NCBI GenBank assembly: GCA_002351535.1
Contig: DEGR01000064.1
Coordinates: 134,103 to 198,102, forward strand
Origin: Lachnospira sp. UBA2821
Lineage (GTDB): Bacteria > Bacillota > Clostridia > Lachnospirales > Lachnospiraceae
Length of the DNA: 64,000 nucleotides
Reading direction: 5' to 3'
Position numbers and translations under genes: made by a program. Shown piece by piece: positions 60,148 to 64,000 of this stretch. Under the pieces are notes generated by a model. It saw only the letters and a list, made by a program, of their open reading frames with translations. It was not told where the DNA came from and made no database searches. Each line of letters opens with the position of its first letter. The stretch's first letter is position 1.

Positions 60148-61545
60148 TTACTCTTCTTTGCTGTTATCTTCTTTGCTATCATCTTCTTTACTGTCATTGT
60201 TATTTTCACTTTTAGATTCAGTTTTATTGTTCATCTGAACTTCATTTGCTTCTGCCTTCATTCCCTCTGTCACAGATGAATCGATGTTAGAAAGAACAAG
60301 TTCTCCTTCTTTTACACCACTCTTAATCTCTGCGCTTTCATCCGACATAAGACCTACTTCAACTGATTTTCTTACTACTTTATTATTCTTTAATACATAT
60401 ACAAATGTACCGTCCACATCCTCATTTATTGCCGACGCAGATACTACAACTACATCCTTCACTTCACCTGTGTTTATTGACAAATCTGCATCTATTCCAA
60501 TAACAAGATTATCATCCGGATTATCTATATGCATTTCAGCAGCAACCATCGAAGAACTTCCTGATACTCCCGTTCTTGATGCATCTTCATTTCCTGCAGC
60601 ACTTGCCGCAACTTTGCTCATTCTGGTTATCTTTCCGGTATATTTGTTACCGAGTACTTCTATTGTCGCCGTCTGACCCTCTGCAACTTCTGAAAGATTA
60701 TATTTTGAAATTGTAAAATCTACTTTCATGTCACTTGTCTTTGCAATTGTTACAAGTGTCTGACCTTCTGTAGCCATAGAGCCATTAGTAACAGTGACAT
60801 TAGTAACTATTCCGTCAAATTCAGATACAAGCCCGGCCTGTGCTGTAGATAAATCATTCTGTGCATTTGTAACACTAAGTTTTGACACCTGCATATTATA
60901 ATCAAGACTCTTTTTCTGCTGCTCAGACAATACTCCCGACTGCGCTGCCTCTTTTTCAGAATTTGCAACTTCAAGCTGTGCCTGTAAATCCTGAAGTTCA
61001 GTAGTTTTCTCCTCCAAATCCGCTCTTTTTGTCATCGCTTCTTCCTCTGAAAGAGCAGGATTAGATAACTGCTTATTAAGGTCTGCTATCTCATTCTTCT
61101 TTGCGTCAATTTTAGGATTCAGGTCATTTATCTTCGCCTCTGCATCTGCTGCTTTTTTAGCATTATTATTACTTACATTCAGACTGTCATCTGCTGTTGC
61201 CTGCTGCGATTTATCCTGCAGGTCGGCAAGATCATATGCTGACTGAAGTTCTGATGTATTATAACTCAAAAGATAATCCCCGGCTTTTACCGTCTGACCG
61301 ACTACCACATTCACTTTGTCAACACTTGCATTAACCGGTGATATGTAATCAACATTCACTTCACTTGCCACTGTTCCACTTGTACTCAGCGTAGAAGTAA
61401 CTTCGCCTTTTTCTGCTTTTACAACATCAACAACCGGAATATCTTCTTTCCCGCTTGGAAGCATTCTTATAACAAAGAATCCTAATATAACAACAATTAT
61501 GACTATCGATATTATCATATTTTTCTTTTTATTTTTTTTATTCAT
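60148..61545 (-). CDS. HlyD/MacA-like export adaptor protein
   Basis: A 465-residue anchored adaptor (helix at about 10-26). Lipoyl-type segments (VVDVVKAEKGEVTSTLSTSGTVASEVNVDYISPVNASVDKVNVVVGQTVKAGDYLLSYN) flank a coiled-coil hairpin at about 105-220, followed by beta-barrel and membrane-proximal parts (VTVTNGSMATEGQTLVTIAKTSDMKVDF, TIEVLGNKYTGKITRMSKV). The C-terminal 25 residues are a charged Asn/Ser/Lys/Glu/Asp tail (KSENNNDSKEDDSKEDNSKEE), unlike typical MacA. It overlaps the ATPase gene by 8 bases. Confidence 0.92.
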   Translation of the reverse strand: MNKKNKKKNMIISIVIIVVILGFFVIRMLPSGKEDIPVVDVVKAEKGEVTSTLSTSGTVASEVNVDYISPVNASVDKVNVVVGQTVKAGDYLLSYNTSELQSAYDLADLQDKSQQATADDSLNVSNNNAKKAADAEAKINDLNPKIDAKKNEIADLNKQLSNPALSEEEAMTKRADLEEKTTELQDLQAQLEVANSEKEAAQSGVLSEQQKKSLDYNMQVSKLSVTNAQNDLSTAQAGLVSEFDGIVTNVTVTNGSMATEGQTLVTIAKTSDMKVDFTISKYNLSEVAEGQTATIEVLGNKYTGKITRMSKVAASAAGNEDASRTGVSGSSSMVAAEMHIDNPDDNLVIGIDADLSINTGEVKDVVVVSASAINEDVDGTFVYVLKNNKVVRKSVEVGLMSDESAEIKSGVKEGELVLSNIDSSVTEGMKAEANEVQMNNKTESKSENNNDSKEDDSKEDNSKEE

Positions 61546-62266
61546 TTTGTCCTCCCATTCTCATATCTGACTCTGTTTTTTCACCAGCTTTTGTATCTGA
61601 TTCTATTTTTCCATCCATAATCCTGATAATTCTTTCAGCCGTTGCCGCAATTCCATCATCATGTGTGATAAGAATAACGGTTCTCCCTTCGCTATGAAGT
61701 TCCCTTAATATATCCATTATTTCTTTGCTTGACTTAGAGTCAAGATTACCTGTAGGCTCATCAGCCAGAATAACCGGAGGTGCTGCTGCTAATGCTCTCG
61801 CTATAGCAACTCTCTGCTGCTGTCCTCCCGACATCTGATTAGGTCTGTGGTCCATTCTATGTTCCAGTCCTACTTTTATCAGTGCCGCTGTCGATAGTTC
61901 ACTCCTTTTCGCCGCAGGTACTCTTCTGTATATAAGTGGTAACTCTACGTTCTCAATTGCCGTAAGATTACTTATGAGATTAAATCCCTGAAATATAAAT
62001 CCTATCTCTTCATTTCTTATCTCTGACAACTGGTCATCCTTAAGCTTTTCTACATTTTTTCCATCAAGATAATATGTGCCTGATGTAGGAATATCCAGAC
62101 ATCCTATCATATTCATAAGTGTAGACTTGCCTGAACCTGACTGACCAACAATGGCAACAAATTCTCCATGTTCAACAGTAAGATTTATTCCATCCAATGC
62201 CCTTACTTCATTCTCTCCGGGATTATAAATCTTCATCATATCCCTTATCTCAATAAGATTACTCAC
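61538..62266 (-). CDS. MacB/LolD-like ABC ATPase
   Basis: A 242-residue ATPase. Walker A AIVGQSGSGKSTLMN, Q-loop GFIFQGFNLI, signature MSGGQQQRVAIARAL, Walker B VILADEPTGNLDS and switch His LITHDDGIA. It powers the MacAB-like permease and adaptor encoded downstream. The start is taken as the GTG at 62266 after GAGGTGGAAAT; the longer in-frame ATG at 62314 would run through the operator and promoter region. Operon control by a palindromic site is likely. Confidence 0.93.
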   Translation of the reverse strand: MSNLIEIRDMMKIYNPGENEVRALDGINLTVEHGEFVAIVGQSGSGKSTLMNMIGCLDIPTSGTYYLDGKNVEKLKDDQLSEIRNEEIGFIFQGFNLISNLTAIENVELPLIYRRVPAAKRSELSTAALIKVGLEHRMDHRPNQMSGGQQQRVAIARALAAAPPVILADEPTGNLDSKSSKEIMDILRELHSEGRTVILITHDDGIAATAERIIRIMDGKIESDTKAGEKTESDMRMGGQNE

Positions 62267-62284
62267 ATTTCCACCTCTCTTTGT

Positions 62285-62306
62285 CTGTATTATTCGTTTA
62301 ATACAG
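62285..62306 (-). promoter_or_regulatory. Palindromic operator over the export operon promoter
   Basis: CTGTATTA-N6-TAATACAG is a perfect inverted repeat that overlaps the -10 element and the expected start of transcription. A repressor site is likely; no regulator gene is next to it. Confidence 0.75.
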
Positions 62307-62331
62307 TAATGCATTTTTATATATTTGTCAA
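62303..62331 (-). promoter_or_regulatory. Sigma-A promoter of the MacAB-like operon
   Basis: On the minus strand TTGACA, 17 bases and TACTGT; the -10 is weak and lies inside the operator palindrome. Confidence 0.72.
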
Positions 62332-62367
62332 GTATAATCTATAAACTCAGTATATCCTAAAATAAAA

Positions 62368-62429
62368 AAAGTTGAAATATTACACCACAGGCATTCCCAA
62401 AATGTCTGCTTATGTAATATTTCAACTTT
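62368..62429 (-). terminator. Intrinsic terminator after the chemotaxis gene
   Basis: AAAGTTGAAATATTACA and its exact complement form a 17-bp stem. On the minus strand a long T-rich run follows (TTTTTTTATTTT). Confidence 0.85.
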
Positions 62430-62455
62430 CCATTTATAATTTGTATGTAGGGAAT

Positions 62456-63913
62456 CTATAACTTAAATCTTCCTATAATTGTATCTATATCATCTGCTAA
62501 CTTAGCATTCTTTTCTGCCAGTTCCCCTGTATCTGAAGCATATCCGACTACGTCAGATGCCTTTTCGGCAATATCGTTAATACTGTTAGCTGCCTCTCCA
62601 ACTGTAGAATTAATACCTTGAATTGCTGATGCTATTGTTTCTATATTGCTTCTCAAATCAACTATTGAACCGTTGATTGTCTGCATACTGCCCAGAAACT
62701 GTTTTGCATCATAACTATATTCTTCACTTACACTAATAAAGTTCTGATAATCACATATAACTGTGTTCTCCATAAACTCTATCATCTGTCTGATACATTT
62801 TTCCATTCTTTCGGCAGCATCTTTAACACTTATGACTATGTCTGCAATACCACTTGCAGTCTCTGTAGACTGTGATGCAAGTGTACTTATCTCACTTGCC
62901 ACAACCGCAAATCCTTTTCCCTGTTCACCTGCCCTGGCAGCTTCTATAGAAGCATTGAGTGAAAGAAGTTCTGTCTGGCTTGCTATATCAGATATGGCTT
63001 CTGCGAGTTCATTAATTCTGTTAATATCTCTCGCTTTTGCTATAGCTGTCTCTGATTCCGACTTAACCTTTGAATAAATGTCTTTAGCCTTTGCATTGGC
63101 TTCCTCCGAATTTCGTCGTAACTCATCAGCTTTATCAATAATCTTATCCGCAGCTTCCTCTCCCTCAACAGTAAGATTTCCAATCATCTTTGTGCTCTCT
63201 TCTATATCCATCATCTTATCATCTATTCTGTTGGTTGATGCCGATGTCTCCTGCATACTTGCAGCAAGTTCTTCACTTGAAGCCGAATTATCACATGAGT
63301 TACCATTAAGTTCCTGCACTATAACTTTAAGCCCACTTGCACTCTTTTTCATATTTTCAGACTGTTCGCTAAGACCGGACATTATATCCCGTATATTTTC
63401 CCTTAGTAATTCAAGTGACTGACTCATTACGGCAGTTTCACCTTTTCCTTTAGATAACATTGTACTTTCTTTACTTGCAGTAAAATCAAGATTTGCATTT
63501 TTATCAATAACACTTGTAAGAAGTCTTATCGGCTTTGCAATACTTTTAGACACGAACCATGCAACTATCCCGATTAGCACAAGAATTATAAGCGATACAC
63601 CGACATTTCTGATAATAAAATCATTAACAAGTGCCTTTGCAGCTTCCATCTGCTCAGGTGTCTTCGCATCAGCATTGACCGCCTGTCTGTACATAGGAAT
63701 TCCCATCCATAATAACATTACTATACTTATAACTACCGAAGCAAATACAAGTGTCATAATTCTAGTCTGTATTCCCTTAAACATACCTACTTTCAGTTTT
63801 GAATCGGCACCTATCTCTAATACTTTGTCTTCCACCTTACCTGCCGTTTCTTTAATTTTTTCAGTCCCCTGTTCTATCTTCCCGTCCAAAACAATTTTCT
63901 TATTCTCTTCCAT
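62456..63913 (-). CDS. Methyl-accepting chemotaxis protein with minimal outside region
   Basis: A 485-residue chemoreceptor. An N-terminal cytosolic segment of about 50 residues precedes helix 1 (IMTLVFASVVISIVMLLWMGIPMY); only about 30 residues lie outside before helix 2 (VGVSLIILVLIGIVAWFVSKSIAKPI), which leads into a HAMP-like stretch. The cytosolic rod has the tip SDIASQTELLSLNASIEAARAGEQGKGFAVVASEISTLASQS, which binds CheA and CheW. With no real ligand domain, input may come through the N-terminus, the membrane or a partner. The ATG at 63913 is preferred; an ATG four codons upstream touches the Shine-Dalgarno site. Confidence 0.9.
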   Translation of the reverse strand: MEENKKIVLDGKIEQGTEKIKETAGKVEDKVLEIGADSKLKVGMFKGIQTRIMTLVFASVVISIVMLLWMGIPMYRQAVNADAKTPEQMEAAKALVNDFIIRNVGVSLIILVLIGIVAWFVSKSIAKPIRLLTSVIDKNANLDFTASKESTMLSKGKGETAVMSQSLELLRENIRDIMSGLSEQSENMKKSASGLKVIVQELNGNSCDNSASSEELAASMQETSASTNRIDDKMMDIEESTKMIGNLTVEGEEAADKIIDKADELRRNSEEANAKAKDIYSKVKSESETAIAKARDINRINELAEAISDIASQTELLSLNASIEAARAGEQGKGFAVVASEISTLASQSTETASGIADIVISVKDAAERMEKCIRQMIEFMENTVICDYQNFISVSEEYSYDAKQFLGSMQTINGSIVDLRSNIETIASAIQGINSTVGEAANSINDIAEKASDVVGYASDTGELAEKNAKLADDIDTIIGRFKL

Positions 63914-63947
63914 AAGCAGTCTCATCCTTTCGCAATAATTTGTATGT

Positions 63948-63953
63948 ATTATA
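63948..63953 (-). promoter_or_regulatory. Extended -10 promoter of the chemotaxis gene
   Basis: TATAAT on the minus strand, preceded by TGG, an extended -10 pattern; no good -35 is seen. Confidence 0.6.
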
Positions 63954-64000
63954 CCATATAATGAACTATATTAATATATTTTTGTAACTGTTCAGAACCC

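Noticed and set aside
62267..62314. ATG start 16 codons upstream of the export ATPase
   Set aside because: It would put translation across the -10 box and operator; the GTG behind GAGGTGG fits the family's usual N-terminus.

Overview
The window is a stretch of a low-GC Gram-positive chromosome. Gene content and style (T-box leaders, YtrA-type GntR/ABC module, DUF6062 and DUF2225 proteins, HemZ, SpoIID- and SleB-type wall proteins, AT-rich codons, strong GGAGG ribosome binding sites) point to an anaerobic Clostridia member, most likely Lachnospiraceae. This is inferred from protein families; no 16S rRNA gene is present. I see no phage, transposase, CRISPR array, tRNA or rRNA. The region is mostly core housekeeping DNA, and almost all genes lie on the minus strand.

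Layout, left to right. 1-2341: a truncated membrane acyltransferase, a HAD phosphatase and a small Asp-rich membrane-anchored protein. 2347-6250: pheT and pheS behind a Phe-type T-box. 6258-9621: glnS with DUF2225 and DUF6062 genes, under its own promoter. 9601-16800: a five-gene unit read from the right: C39-like peptidase, GH25 lysozyme, Nudix hydrolase, a giant TPR-GAF-GGDEF protein and an M18 aminopeptidase. 16954-17877: YihY-family membrane protein (plus strand). 17898-20231: SpoIID/LytB protein. 20312-20516: a 6S RNA gene with a consensus promoter. 20567-29832: a seven-gene unit (GNAT, histidine phosphatase, type IIA topoisomerase B and A subunits, folC, folP, a secreted FN3/M15 peptidase). 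29939-34304: carA-carB. 34319-36883: two wall-associated proteins. 36890-45778: a relA-led string (relA, MBL hydrolase, hemZ, HD-GYP-like, aspS, then hflX and folA) with short or overlapping junctions in its first part. 45786-49301: a plus-strand GntR/ABC ATPase/permease operon with a palindromic operator. 49358-51668: thrS behind a Thr-type T-box. 51665-57857: pheA, ppk, a YdcF-family protein and a Cthe_2159-like lipoprotein. 57891-58780: folB-folK fusion. 58895-62331: a MacAB/YknXYZ-like export system with a palindromic operator. 62456-63953: a methyl-accepting chemotaxis protein.

Three themes recur. Translation supply: four aminoacyl-tRNA synthetases, two of them under T-box control, with relA next to aspS, and 6S RNA for growth-phase control of RNA polymerase. 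Folate and pyrimidine synthesis: folP, folC, folA, folB-folK and carAB. Wall remodelling: six secreted or anchored proteins with hydrolase or wall-binding domains.

The most unusual DNA is non-coding: a nested inverted-repeat element between pheA and ppk whose outer arm contains the pheA stop codon; a repeated structured leader that ends in the ribosome binding site of hflX and folA (with a short relic before a GNAT gene); a terminator-like hairpin that also carries the ribosome binding site of the next gene; and two ABC-system operators with the same half-site. I did not find a clear new multi-gene system; these elements are the best candidates for something undescribed.
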